7,662 nucleotides of DNA from CAYSLC01 sp964431545 (lineage in GTDB: Bacteria; Desulfobacterota; Desulfobacteria; Desulfobacterales; JAABSP01), in the NCBI GenBank assembly GCA_964431545.1, contig CAYSLC010000242.1, positions 1-7,662 of the forward strand, in the 5' to 3' direction. A program made the translations under genes and the position numbers. The notes below the pieces were generated by a model. It saw only the letters and a list, made by a program, of their open reading frames with translations, was not told the DNA's origin and did no database searches. This document shows positions 1 to 5,782 of this stretch, in pieces (position 1 is the stretch's first letter; each line of letters begins with the position of its first letter).

Positions 1-8
1 GCTGCGGC

Positions 9-40
9 AACCCTTCTTTTCTACTTTTTCAGGAAGGGTT
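9..40. repeat. Inverted repeat across the left-edge promoter
   Basis: AACCCTTC (9-16) and GAAGGGTT (33-40) form a perfect 8-bp inverted repeat with a 16-nt spacer. The arms extend by one wobble and one Watson-Crick pair on one strand. It overlaps the leftward promoter-like sequence at 18-46: one arm lies in the spacer next to the -35 element and the other just past the -10 element. A binding site for a dimeric regulator is possible. A terminator is less likely because no clean T-run follows on either strand. Confidence 0.35.
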
Positions 41-46
41 TGTCAA
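18..46 (-). promoter_or_regulatory. Leftward sigma70-like promoter, left edge
   Basis: On the minus strand a perfect -35 TTGACA (41-46) is followed by a 17-nt spacer and a -10-like TAGAAA (18-23), which matches TATAAT at 4 of 6 positions. It would drive a gene beyond the left end of the window. A TTCNNGAA motif (28-35) lies in the spacer, the same motif that clusters at the start of the neighbouring TetR-type gene. The call rests on consensus matching only. Confidence 0.45.
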
Positions 47-89
47 GATGTTTTTTAAAATGCAATATCTCTTTTTCCTCAAAGAACCC

Positions 90-116
90 GCGGCGCCGAT
101 CCAACTTCAGCGCCGC
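90..116 (-). terminator. GC-rich hairpin downstream of the TetR-type gene
   Basis: A 7-bp GC stem (90-96 with 110-116) is extended by three inner pairs around a 7-nt loop. In a minus-strand transcript the eighth pair is a G-U wobble. In a plus-strand transcript the same position is a C-A mismatch, so the fold suits leftward RNA better. It lies about 80 nt past the TetR stop codon. No strong T-run follows (GGGTTCTTTG), so it may be a weak terminator, a processing stop, or part of a leader if the promoter at 130-156 is real. Confidence 0.4.
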
Positions 117-129
117 ACGGGGGATAGCT

Positions 130-156
130 TTTATAGATTTCACGGCCACCTGTCAA
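130..156 (-). promoter_or_regulatory. Second leftward promoter-like sequence
   Basis: On the minus strand TTGACA (151-156) precedes TATAAA (130-135), a 5 of 6 match to TATAAT, but the spacer is only 15 nt. A 17-nt spacer would put the -10 at the weaker TAAAAG. It lies 41 nt past the TetR stop codon. Transcription would start just before the hairpin at 90-116. It is weaker than the left-edge promoter because of the spacing. Confidence 0.3.
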
Positions 157-196
157 GTCTTTTTTTGGCGCTTCGACCCATCCCCCCAATTTTTCC

Positions 197-832
197 CTAT
201 TCCTCCCGTTGCACGCCCCGGGCGAATATTTCGAAAGCGATTCGAAGGGTCTGTTTCAAATAATCTTTTTTCTCGTCAATTATTTTTTTACTCGACTCCC
301 ACAAGACGACGCCGGAAAAGAGTGCCCAGAAAATATCCGCCAGGGCCACGGGATGCCGGTCTAGAAATGCCCCTTCATGGATGCCCATCTCAAAAATCTT
401 GGCGATAAGATTGATGGATTTTCTAGACAGATGTTCAATCTCGGCCAGAAGCTGAGGCGACAGATTCTTCAGGGTTTCGCTGGACTGGAGATGGAACATG
501 TTGATGATGACGAGCGGGTCGAACTCGTAGACATCGAACATCGCATCCACCAGCGCATCGATTTTTCCATTGGCGTCCAGCTCGGCATTGCCATTGACAT
601 GCTCCAACCGGATGATCAGGTACTGGAGGATTCGGAGCGAGAGCGAGGCATAAAGTTCGTCTTTATTCTTAAAATAGAGGTATAGTGTTCCCGGGCTCAG
701 TTCGGCCTCCTTGGCGATGTCCTCCATCGTAGTCCTGGTGAACCCCTTTTCGGAAAAAACCCGTTTGGCCGCCACGATAATCTGCTGGCGGCGTCTCTCG
801 CGCTCCCTCTCTTTCCTTTCCTGAATACCCAT
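197..832 (-). CDS. TetR/AcrR-family transcriptional regulator
   Basis: A 211-residue protein, the usual length for one-component TetR/AcrR regulators, which are dimeric DNA-binding repressors released by a small ligand. A very basic, charged N-terminal tail (residues 5-16) precedes the family helix-turn-helix (about 17-62). The helix-turn-helix includes FSEKGFTRTTMEDIAKEA and the recognition-helix stretch SPGTLYLYFKNKDEL (46-60). The rest is helical ligand-binding and dimer domain, and its ligand cannot be read from sequence. The ATG at 832 has only weak Shine-Dalgarno signals (AGGA 11 nt away, GGGA adjacent) but is the start that gives a full tail and domain. GC content in sampled stretches is about 42-55%, against about 60-67% in the genes to the right, so the gene may have been acquired. 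It is divergent from the gene at 1098. Three TTCNNGAA motifs at its start suggest autoregulation (inference). Confidence 0.93.
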   Translation of the reverse strand: MGIQERKERERERRRQQIIVAAKRVFSEKGFTRTTMEDIAKEAELSPGTLYLYFKNKDELYASLSLRILQYLIIRLEHVNGNAELDANGKIDALVDAMFDVYEFDPLVIINMFHLQSSETLKNLSPQLLAEIEHLSRKSINLIAKIFEMGIHEGAFLDRHPVALADIFWALFSGVVLWESSKKIIDEKKDYLKQTLRIAFEIFARGVQREE

Positions 833-850
833 TTCCCGAAATTTCCTGAA
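818..850. promoter_or_regulatory. Cluster of three TTCNNGAA motifs, candidate operator
   Basis: TTCCTGAA (818-825), TTCCCGAA (833-840) and TTCCTGAA (843-850) surround the start codon of the TetR-type gene. The outer two are part of a 10-bp direct repeat, TTTCCTGAAT, at 817-826 and 842-851. The 833-850 segment is also an imperfect 18-bp palindrome with 7 of 9 arm matches. Each motif is a TTC/GAA inverted repeat. Binding there would cover the ribosome site and early transcript of the regulator. A fourth copy (28-35) lies in a leftward promoter spacer. The role is inferred. Confidence 0.4.
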
Positions 851-872
851 TGTTGTTTAGTAAAAAAAGCCT

Positions 873-902
873 TTCATAATTTATGGACCGCTTTTGTGTC
901 AA
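873..902 (-). promoter_or_regulatory. Promoter of the TetR-type gene
   Basis: On the minus strand TTGACA (897-902) is separated by 18 nt from TATGAA (873-878), a 4 of 6 match to TATAAT. Transcription would start near 866 and leave a leader of about 34 nt before the ATG at 832. The placement is what a sigma70-type promoter for this gene needs. It is the third CTTGACA on this strand within 900 nt. Confidence 0.55.
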
Positions 903-1030
903 GAGGATGGTAAGCATCCAGCGCCTGTTTTCAAGTCGATTTTCGAAGGATTATGACGGAACCGGCCGGAATGATAGGAAGAGAGGCTCCCCCCCCGACC
1001 ATAAGTGCCGGCCTCCGCCTGCGGAAATAC

Positions 1031-1059
1031 TTGACGCTCCAGCGGGGATGGTTTATCAA
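1031..1059 (+). promoter_or_regulatory. Promoter for the 1098 gene and probably the kinase
   Basis: TTGACG (1031-1036), a 17-nt spacer and TATCAA (1054-1059, 4 of 6 to TATAAT) lie 38 nt before the ATG at 1098. A good Shine-Dalgarno, AGGA at 1085-1088, sits 9 nt before that ATG. A short inverted repeat, TCCGC-CT-GCGGA (1014-1025), lies just upstream of the -35 and could be a regulator site. Apart from this promoter and that of the TetR-type gene, I see nothing else in the 833-1097 gap. Confidence 0.5.
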
Positions 1060-1097
1060 TAACTTATATTCCCTCCATATCCAAAGGACGGCTTTCA

Positions 1098-1886
1098 ATG
1101 AGCTTTAAAGAAAATCTCCTGCAAAAAATCCGGATCGATCGACTCGCCCAGGGGGTGACCGCGTCCATCGGCCCACCCGGCAGCGGCCGAAAGATCGACA
1201 AACCGACCATGAAATCCCTTCTGGAGATGAGCCCCTACGCTTACCGGCGTGAACGGGACCTGGATCTCTACATTCGCGAGATGGGCGATGCCGCTCCCCG
1301 CGTCCTTGTCCTGGACAACGAACTGCCCATCTACCGAAGCCCCGTTTCGGACGTGGCCCTGCGGAAAAGCCCTACGGTCAAGGAGATGGTCAACATTCGA
1401 AACGTGGTCAAGATCCTCAGCGACAAGGATGTGAAAGAGAGCCAAAAAGAGGACTCGGTTCAGACGGTTCAAACGGCCTGCCTGGAGGGGCTCGATCTCT
1501 CCTTTTCACCGCCGGACATTCAGGCAATCGCCGCCGACGGGCAAACCGCCCTGGAGACCGGAGATCCCGACGGCGTGACCGAAACCCTGTCCCTTTTTTC
1601 CGAACTACTGGGGTGGTCCTCGCTGTCCGAAGCCCTGGAGATCGGCGGACACCATATCGTGGGAGAGACGGCAAGGGGAGGCCCCGGCGAAACCCTCTAT
1701 GGACCCATGGTCCTGTTCGACCCGCGACACAACCGCATCCGGCTCGTCAAAGGCCCGGTGAGCAGCCTGGACAAAGTCGGCCTGGATGCCCTCCACCGAG
1801 TGGCCACCGGCAAGGAAAAGGCGGATCTCGAAGGGCCGGATGTCATGCCGTATCTTTCCGATGCCGTCCTTCAATCCACCGGGTGA
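1098..1886 (+). CDS. Conserved-looking protein of unknown function
   Basis: A 262-residue protein that I do not recognise. It has no signal peptide, no membrane segment and no catalytic motif I can name, so it is probably cytoplasmic. The N-terminal 20 residues are basic and amphipathic, followed by a Gly/Pro-rich stretch TASIGPPGSGRKIDKP (21-36). This is not a Walker A motif because GSGRK lacks the GK[ST] ending. Residues 67-111 look like an alpha/beta segment (PRVLVLDNELPIYRSPVSD). Residues 95-111 are a charged helix, and 192-222 carry GGPGETLYGPMVLFDP followed by a beta-rich stretch. It has a well-placed Shine-Dalgarno and its own promoter, and the kinase gene follows after 45 nt in the same frame, so the two are probably co-transcribed. 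A role in that signalling pathway is only guilt by association. That it is a real gene is well supported by start signals and codon usage. Confidence 0.82.
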   Translation: MSFKENLLQKIRIDRLAQGVTASIGPPGSGRKIDKPTMKSLLEMSPYAYRRERDLDLYIREMGDAAPRVLVLDNELPIYRSPVSDVALRKSPTVKEMVNIRNVVKILSDKDVKESQKEDSVQTVQTACLEGLDLSFSPPDIQAIAADGQTALETGDPDGVTETLSLFSELLGWSSLSEALEIGGHHIVGETARGGPGETLYGPMVLFDPRHNRIRLVKGPVSSLDKVGLDALHRVATGKEKADLEGPDVMPYLSDAVLQSTG

Positions 1887-1931
1887 CCCGTCTCGGCTTC
1901 CCCGCCCACATGGCCGGGTACCGGGCGGCCC

Positions 1932-3827
1932 ATGAGACCGCTTTGTGGATTGTTTCGTCCGGGGATCCGGACAAAACTGTTGTTGCTCAACCTCCTCGTC
2001 TTCCTCGTGTTCGGGATCATCACCGCCCTGATGTTCAACGCCATCGAAACCATCCGCGGGATGACCACGGCCGTCATCCACCGGGAGGTCCCCCGAACCA
2101 TCGCAGTGGCCCGTTTAGGGCGCTCCCTTTCCCAGGTGTTCAGCCAGACCAATCTGCTGGTCAGCACATTTTACGGCAACGACGCCATCCTGCGATCCGA
2201 ACGGGCCCGGCTGGCGGAAACCACCGCCCGCCTGATCACCCGCAACCCCCACCCCGATCTGGAGGCCGCCCTTCTGACGTTCAGATCCCATCTGGCCACC
2301 CTTTTCGACCGGTGCGCGGCGATTAATGATTCCCTCCATCAGCTCAGCCACGCCCACAACGATGTAGAGGCTCGCCTGGCCGGGATGGCCCGGCCCCCGG
2401 ACGCGGCCTCAACGGACCGGTCCTCCGTAGGGTTGCACGTGCTTTCTTTTCGTGAAATCCTGCTGAAGGCGCGCTTGGCGTTTCTGGATCTGGAGCCGGT
2501 GCTCACGGACAGCCGGGATACCAACGCCATCTTTTCCCTGCTCAACCGGCTCCGCCGACAACTTTTATCCCTGGCCGAGTCCGGAGGGGAAGCCGCCCGC
2601 ACCGCCCAGGACCTCCTCGACCCGGTACTCGCCTACCAGAACCGCCTGGTGGCATTCAACAACCGGGTCATCGCCTTCCACAGTAGCTGGATGGACCTGG
2701 AGCGGGCCATGGCGACAGCCGAGGCGGTTCTCGACCGACGGGACGAGGAGACCATTACGACGACCCGCCGTCTGTTGGAGAACACCCGACAAACCGCAAG
2801 CGCCTCGGCAAAGCTGGTCCTGTTGGTTTCGGGGGTGGTCGTTGTCGGGTTTGTCTTTTTTCTCTACCTGTTCCTTCTGATCCATATCCGCCGGCCGATG
2901 GCGACCCTGGTCCAGGGCCTCCGGGCCATCGCCAGCGGCGACTTGTCCACGCGGATTCGGTTGAACCGGACCGACGAATGGTATCGCATTGAACAGGCCC
3001 TCAATGACATGGTCCAGAAAATCGGCGATGCCCAGATCGAACAGGACCGTCTTCATCGCCAGCTCCTCCATGCACAAAAAATGGAAGCCGTGGGAACACT
3101 GGCCGGCGGCATCGCCCATGAATTCAACAACCTCCTCCAGGGCATCCAGGGGTGCGCGGACCTGTTGATGCGCGGGATCGATCCCGCCGATCCCAAGCGG
3201 AGCAAACTGGTGTCCATTGACCGGGCCGTGCAGCGAGGCGGCGATCTGATCCAGCGGCTGATGACCTTCGCCAGAAATGTGGAGGGCCACCTTCGTCCCG
3301 TCAACCTCAACGACGAAATCCGTCACGTCCTGACGTTGCTGGATTCCACTTTCGTCCGAGGAGTCCGCATCCATTTCGAGCCGGCGCCCGATCTCCATGC
3401 CGTCCATGCCGATCCGGTTCAACTCGAGCAGGTGGTGATGAACCTGACGGTCAACGCCGTCGATGCCATGCCCGACGGTGGCGATCTGACCCTTTGCACG
3501 GAAAACCGGACGCTCCATCCGGCCGACTGCCATGGTCACCCCGATGCCCGCCCCGGAAATCATGTGGTATTGACGGTCTCCGATACCGGCATCGGGATGG
3601 TGGAGGAGACGATCCAAAACATCTACACGCCGTTTTTCACCACGAAATCCATGGGGCAGAGCGCCGGCCTCGGACTGGCCATGGTTTTCGGTATCGTCAA
3701 AGAGCACGGCGGCCACATGACGTGTACCAGCGCACCCGGAAAAGGCACGACTTTTCAATTATTTTTGCCGGTCCTGGCCCCCGCTGCCGAAGGCGCGGCG
3801 TCAAAAGGGTCGGAGCGTTCCGCCTAA
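1932..3827 (+). CDS. Membrane sensor histidine kinase, orphan
   Basis: A 631-residue two-component kinase that autophosphorylates a histidine and passes phosphate to a response regulator. The first membrane helix is at about 14-34, and a helical periplasmic sensor spans about 35-293. The second membrane helix is at about 294-317, followed by a HAMP linker (about 318-370). The HisKA domain (about 381-447) has the H-box GGIAHEFNN with phospho-acceptor His396. The ATPase domain shows the N-box NLTVNAVDAM (504-513), G1 DTGIGM (551-556), F-box PFFTTK (567-572) and G2 GLGL (579-582), so it should be active. There is no PAS domain and no fused receiver, and no response regulator is encoded in the window, so the partner is elsewhere. 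The sensor resembles the all-helical TorS-type class in layout (inference). The ATG at 1932 lacks a Shine-Dalgarno. The reading frame is open back to the TGA that ends the previous gene (1884-1886). It probably shares the upstream promoter. Confidence 0.95.
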   Translation: MRPLCGLFRPGIRTKLLLLNLLVFLVFGIITALMFNAIETIRGMTTAVIHREVPRTIAVARLGRSLSQVFSQTNLLVSTFYGNDAILRSERARLAETTARLITRNPHPDLEAALLTFRSHLATLFDRCAAINDSLHQLSHAHNDVEARLAGMARPPDAASTDRSSVGLHVLSFREILLKARLAFLDLEPVLTDSRDTNAIFSLLNRLRRQLLSLAESGGEAARTAQDLLDPVLAYQNRLVAFNNRVIAFHSSWMDLERAMATAEAVLDRRDEETITTTRRLLENTRQTASASAKLVLLVSGVVVVGFVFFLYLFLLIHIRRPMATLVQGLRAIASGDLSTRIRLNRTDEWYRIEQALNDMVQKIGDAQIEQDRLHRQLLHAQKMEAVGTLAGGIAHEFNNLLQGIQGCADLLMRGIDPADPKRSKLVSIDRAVQRGGDLIQRLMTFARNVEGHLRPVNLNDEIRHVLTLLDSTFVRGVRIHFEPAPDLHAVHADPVQLEQVVMNLTVNAVDAMPDGGDLTLCTENRTLHPADCHGHPDARPGNHVVLTVSDTGIGMVEETIQNIYTPFFTTKSMGQSAGLGLAMVFGIVKEHGGHMTCTSAPGKGTTFQLFLPVLAPAAEGAASKGSERSA

Positions 3828-3930
3828 GATGTCGAAAAAGCCTTGTATTGAAAATCATTCCATGCTATCGGATTGGGCGAGCTTAGAAGCCATCAATGAC
3901 GATACCAAACCGCTGAAAGGAGAAGGGTCC

Positions 3931-4398
3931 ATGGCCAATAAGATCGTTTCCTTCGCTCTCGTGCTGATCCTGGGAATTTTTCTGCAGGTGCTCTTCGTTT
4001 CCGCCGATGTCCGAGATACCCCGATCCGGGCCGCCAAGGAATTCGCCAGTGCCTATGTCGGATACGACCCGGAAACCATGACGGCGCGGCTGTGCAGCGA
4101 AAACCTCGTGGTCGACGATGTCAACGTGATCGATGCCTATCTCTACAAGGTCCGGCAGAAGGCCAACGATCTCGGGTACAGCCTCAATTATATGAAAGAC
4201 TGCCTCTATCATGTGGAAACAGAGGTGGTGACCGAGAGCTACACCGAGGCCCGGGTTCATCTGAGCGCCACCCGGAAATCGCCGCTGCGCCAGTTTTTCG
4301 GCGGCACGGCCGAGCACGTGGAGGAAACATTGGAACTGGTAAAGGAAGACGGCAAGTGGAAGGTGTGCGGCGGACCTTTTTCCCTTCCCGGGGTCTAG
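3931..4398 (+). CDS. Small exported protein, NTF2/DUF4878-like
   Basis: A 155-residue protein. The frame is open back to 3829, but the start is placed at 3931 because AAGGAG (3917-3922) sits 8 nt upstream and the signal peptide begins there. Residues 4-25 are a signal peptide (one Lys, a long hydrophobic core, then VSA before Asp26, a signal peptidase I site), leaving about 130 mature residues in the periplasm. The mature part starts with a helix (TPIRAAKEFASAYVGYDPETM). It ends with alternating strands and the stretch LELVKEDGKWKVCGGPF (134-150). That is the pattern of cystatin/NTF2-like domains such as DUF4878, in which a terminal GKW-containing strand is common. Cysteines lie at 55, 91 and 146. 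The family call is by pattern only and no ligand is known. It follows the kinase gene by 103 nt in the same direction, and a strong hairpin follows its stop codon by 63 nt. Confidence 0.8.
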   Translation: MANKIVSFALVLILGIFLQVLFVSADVRDTPIRAAKEFASAYVGYDPETMTARLCSENLVVDDVNVIDAYLYKVRQKANDLGYSLNYMKDCLYHVETEVVTESYTEARVHLSATRKSPLRQFFGGTAEHVEETLELVKEDGKWKVCGGPFSLPGV

Positions 4399-4677
4399 CG
4401 CGGCAACGAGGTGGACCCGCTGCCCGCTTATCCAGCCATCGGGCGGAAATCCACCCGGAACGGACGGCGCACCGGGAATTCCCCGGGCGCCGTCCCCCAA
4501 TGGTTTTCCGCCTTTCCTTCCTTCGATGTTTTCATGATTCCAACGGCCCCTTATCCGCATCAAGATCAAATGCCGATTGAAGATCCGACCCGCCTTTGCC
4601 GGGTCCAACCGGTTTGAAACCGCACGCCGACCACCGAGAATAACCCTTGTCCGTAACGCGAACGACTGGGATCCGAC
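4399..4677. other. Intergenic gap with small palindromes
   Basis: This 279-nt gap separates the exported-protein gene from the DUF1232/J-domain gene. Its main element is the hairpin at 4462-4495. Smaller items are a 6-bp stem GACCCG/CGGGTC (4587-4592 with 4600-4605) and two overlapping palindromes, AACCGGTT (4607-4614) and GGTTTGAAACC (4611-4621). I find no convincing -35/-10 pair for the gene at 4678. A GTG-started 68-codon frame (4411-4617) has no Shine-Dalgarno or coding character and is not called. Confidence 0.5.
4462..4495 (+). terminator. Strong hairpin after the exported-protein gene
   Basis: GGACGGCGC (4462-4470) pairs perfectly with GCGCCGTCC (4487-4495). After one bulged A, an inner 5-bp stem CCGGG/CCCGG closes a 5-nt loop. 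That makes 14 pairs, almost all G-C. It lies 63 nt past the stop at 4398. Only a short T-run (GGTTTTCC) follows about 8 nt later, so termination may be weak or Rho-assisted. A dispersed repetitive palindrome is another option, though no second copy is in the window. Confidence 0.5.
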
Positions 4678-5103
4678 ATGAAGAAAATCTTCTGGATCCT
4701 CCTGGCCCTGCTCTACACCTTATGGCCTGTGGACCTCCTTCCGGACCTGCTGCCGGGCGCCGGATGGATCGACGATGTGGCCGTATGGGTGCTGGTCCTC
4801 CAGTATATCATCCGCCAATGGGGACGATCCAATGCCAAGCGGCATTACCGGCAGCGCCGGGCATCAACGGGCGACTCCGAGCCGCGGAAACCGCCGCCGG
4901 ACCTCCACCGTCCTCCCCACGAAGTCCTTGGGGTGGCGGCCGATGCCTCTCCGGAGGAGATCAAAGCCGCATTTCGCAAACTGGCCAACCGATATCACCC
5001 GGACCGGGTCTCCCACCTGGGAGAAGAATTCCAACAGATTGCGGAATCGCGTTTTAAAGAGATCCAGGCTGCGTATCGGGAATTGATGCGAGAAACCCAC
5101 TGA
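4678..5103 (+). CDS. DUF1232 plus J-domain membrane protein
   Basis: A 141-residue fusion. Residues 1-45 match the DUF1232 (YkvA-like) pattern: a hydrophobic segment, then PVDLLPDLLPGAGWIDD (17-33), then a second hydrophobic stretch VAVWVLVLQYII (34-45). This probably anchors it in the inner membrane. A basic, proline-containing linker (about 46-78) leads to a C-terminal J domain (about 80-137). The J domain has HEVLGV at its start, KLANRYHPDR with the essential HPD at 107-109, and FKEIQAAYRELM as the last helix. J domains stimulate the ATPase of Hsp70 (DnaK), so the protein is probably a membrane-tethered co-chaperone whose client is unknown. The zinc and C-terminal substrate domains of full DnaJ are absent. 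There is no strong Shine-Dalgarno (GGGAT near the ATG). The next gene begins 28 nt downstream, so co-transcription is likely. Confidence 0.9.
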   Translation: MKKIFWILLALLYTLWPVDLLPDLLPGAGWIDDVAVWVLVLQYIIRQWGRSNAKRHYRQRRASTGDSEPRKPPPDLHRPPHEVLGVAADASPEEIKAAFRKLANRYHPDRVSHLGEEFQQIAESRFKEIQAAYRELMRETH

Positions 5104-5131
5104 ACCCGAACCCCCCTCGAATCGTGCAACC

Positions 5132-5719
5132 ATGACAACCCTCATCGCCATTTACGGAAGCCCCCGCCGGAAGGGCAACACCGCGACCCTTTTGGGGCAG
5201 GTCGTCGACGGCGCCCGGGAGGCCGGCGGACAGGTAGAGGAAATCGTGCTCCGGGACCTGAAACTCTCCCCCTGTCTGGAAATCTACCGGTGCAAGGAAA
5301 ACGGCGAGTGTGCCATCAAAGACGATTTCCAGAAGCTTCGGGACCGGATGCTGGCCGCCGACGGCCTCATGGTCGCTTCCCCCATCTTTTTCTACACGGT
5401 GAGCGCTCATCTCAAGATTTTTATGGATCGGTGCCAGTCCCTCTGGGTGCGAAAATACTGGATCGAAAACACCCCCATCGGCGGGAAGCCGTTCCAGCGC
5501 AACGGGCTTTTCCTCTCTGTGGGCGCAACCCGTGGAAAGCGATTGTTCGACGGATCACTGCTCACCATGAAATATTTTTTCGACGTCTTCGACGCTCAAC
5601 TTTCCGAAACCCTTCTTTACAGAGGCCTCGACTTCCAGGGGGATGCCCATAAGCGCCCCGACTACCTGGCCGAAGCCCGAACAGCCGGAAAACGGTTTGT
5701 TGACACCCTCACAACGTAA
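5132..5719 (+). CDS. Flavodoxin-fold NAD(P)H-dependent FMN reductase
   Basis: A 195-residue cytoplasmic flavoprotein of the NADPH-dependent FMN reductase / iron-sulfur flavoprotein superfamily. Residues 4-17 (LIAIYGSPRRKGNT) are the beta1-P-loop that holds FMN phosphate. ADGLMVASPIFFYTVSAHLKIFMDR (76-100) is the family's second conserved block for flavin contact. Between them is the cysteine loop, Cys48, Cys54 and Cys60, ending in IKDD (62-65). Iron-sulfur members carry four cysteines here. The usual second cysteine is Ile51 in this protein, so a [4Fe-4S] cluster is doubtful and a cluster-free oxidoreductase is more likely. Its physiological electron acceptor is unknown. The start has no clear Shine-Dalgarno, but the P-loop strand begins within four residues, which fixes it. 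It lies 28 nt after the J-domain gene, and a hairpin follows the stop directly. Confidence 0.9.
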   Translation: MTTLIAIYGSPRRKGNTATLLGQVVDGAREAGGQVEEIVLRDLKLSPCLEIYRCKENGECAIKDDFQKLRDRMLAADGLMVASPIFFYTVSAHLKIFMDRCQSLWVRKYWIENTPIGGKPFQRNGLFLSVGATRGKRLFDGSLLTMKYFFDVFDAQLSETLLYRGLDFQGDAHKRPDYLAEARTAGKRFVDTLTT

Positions 5720-5723
5720 CCAC

Positions 5724-5744
5724 GGGAGACGCCGGCCGTCTCCC
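5724..5744 (+). terminator. Hairpin directly after the FMN reductase stop
   Basis: GGGAGACG (5724-5731) pairs perfectly with CGTCTCCC (5737-5744) around the 5-nt loop CCGGC, starting 5 nt after the TAA. No T-run follows, so it is either a Rho-assisted or partial terminator or a 3' end stabiliser between this gene and the small gene 38 nt further on. Confidence 0.45.
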
Positions 5745-5782
5745 CCAAACGACCGACACTCAACGAAGTACAAGAGGTACAA

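Noticed and set aside
21..36. Walker A P-loop in the 1098 gene product (coordinates here are residues of that protein)
   Set aside because: GPPGSGRK resembles a P-loop but lacks the final GK[ST], and no Walker B or other NTPase motif follows.
1884..1886. TGA as a selenocysteine codon joining the unknown gene and the kinase
   Set aside because: There is no redox motif around it, no convincing SECIS-like hairpin just after it, and both flanking proteins look complete.
1613..2326. 237-codon open frame on the plus strand overlapping the unknown gene and the kinase
   Set aside because: It is Pro/Arg/His/Gly-rich out-of-frame translation spanning two better-supported genes, with no start signals.
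2565..3758. 397-codon open frame on the minus strand opposite the kinase gene
   Set aside because: It mirrors a strongly supported kinase reading frame in GC-rich DNA, its product is rich in Gly, His, Asp and Gln with no domain pattern, and it has no Shine-Dalgarno. The kinase frame has every catalytic box intact.
3829..3930. 34-codon N-terminal extension of the exported-protein gene
   Set aside because: The internal ATG at 3931 has a strong Shine-Dalgarno and starts a clean signal peptide. The upstream ATG has none and would bury the signal peptide.
4411..4617. 68-codon GTG-started frame in the gap before the DUF1232/J-domain gene
   Set aside because: No Shine-Dalgarno, low-complexity Pro/Arg-rich product, and it runs across the hairpin at 4462-4495.
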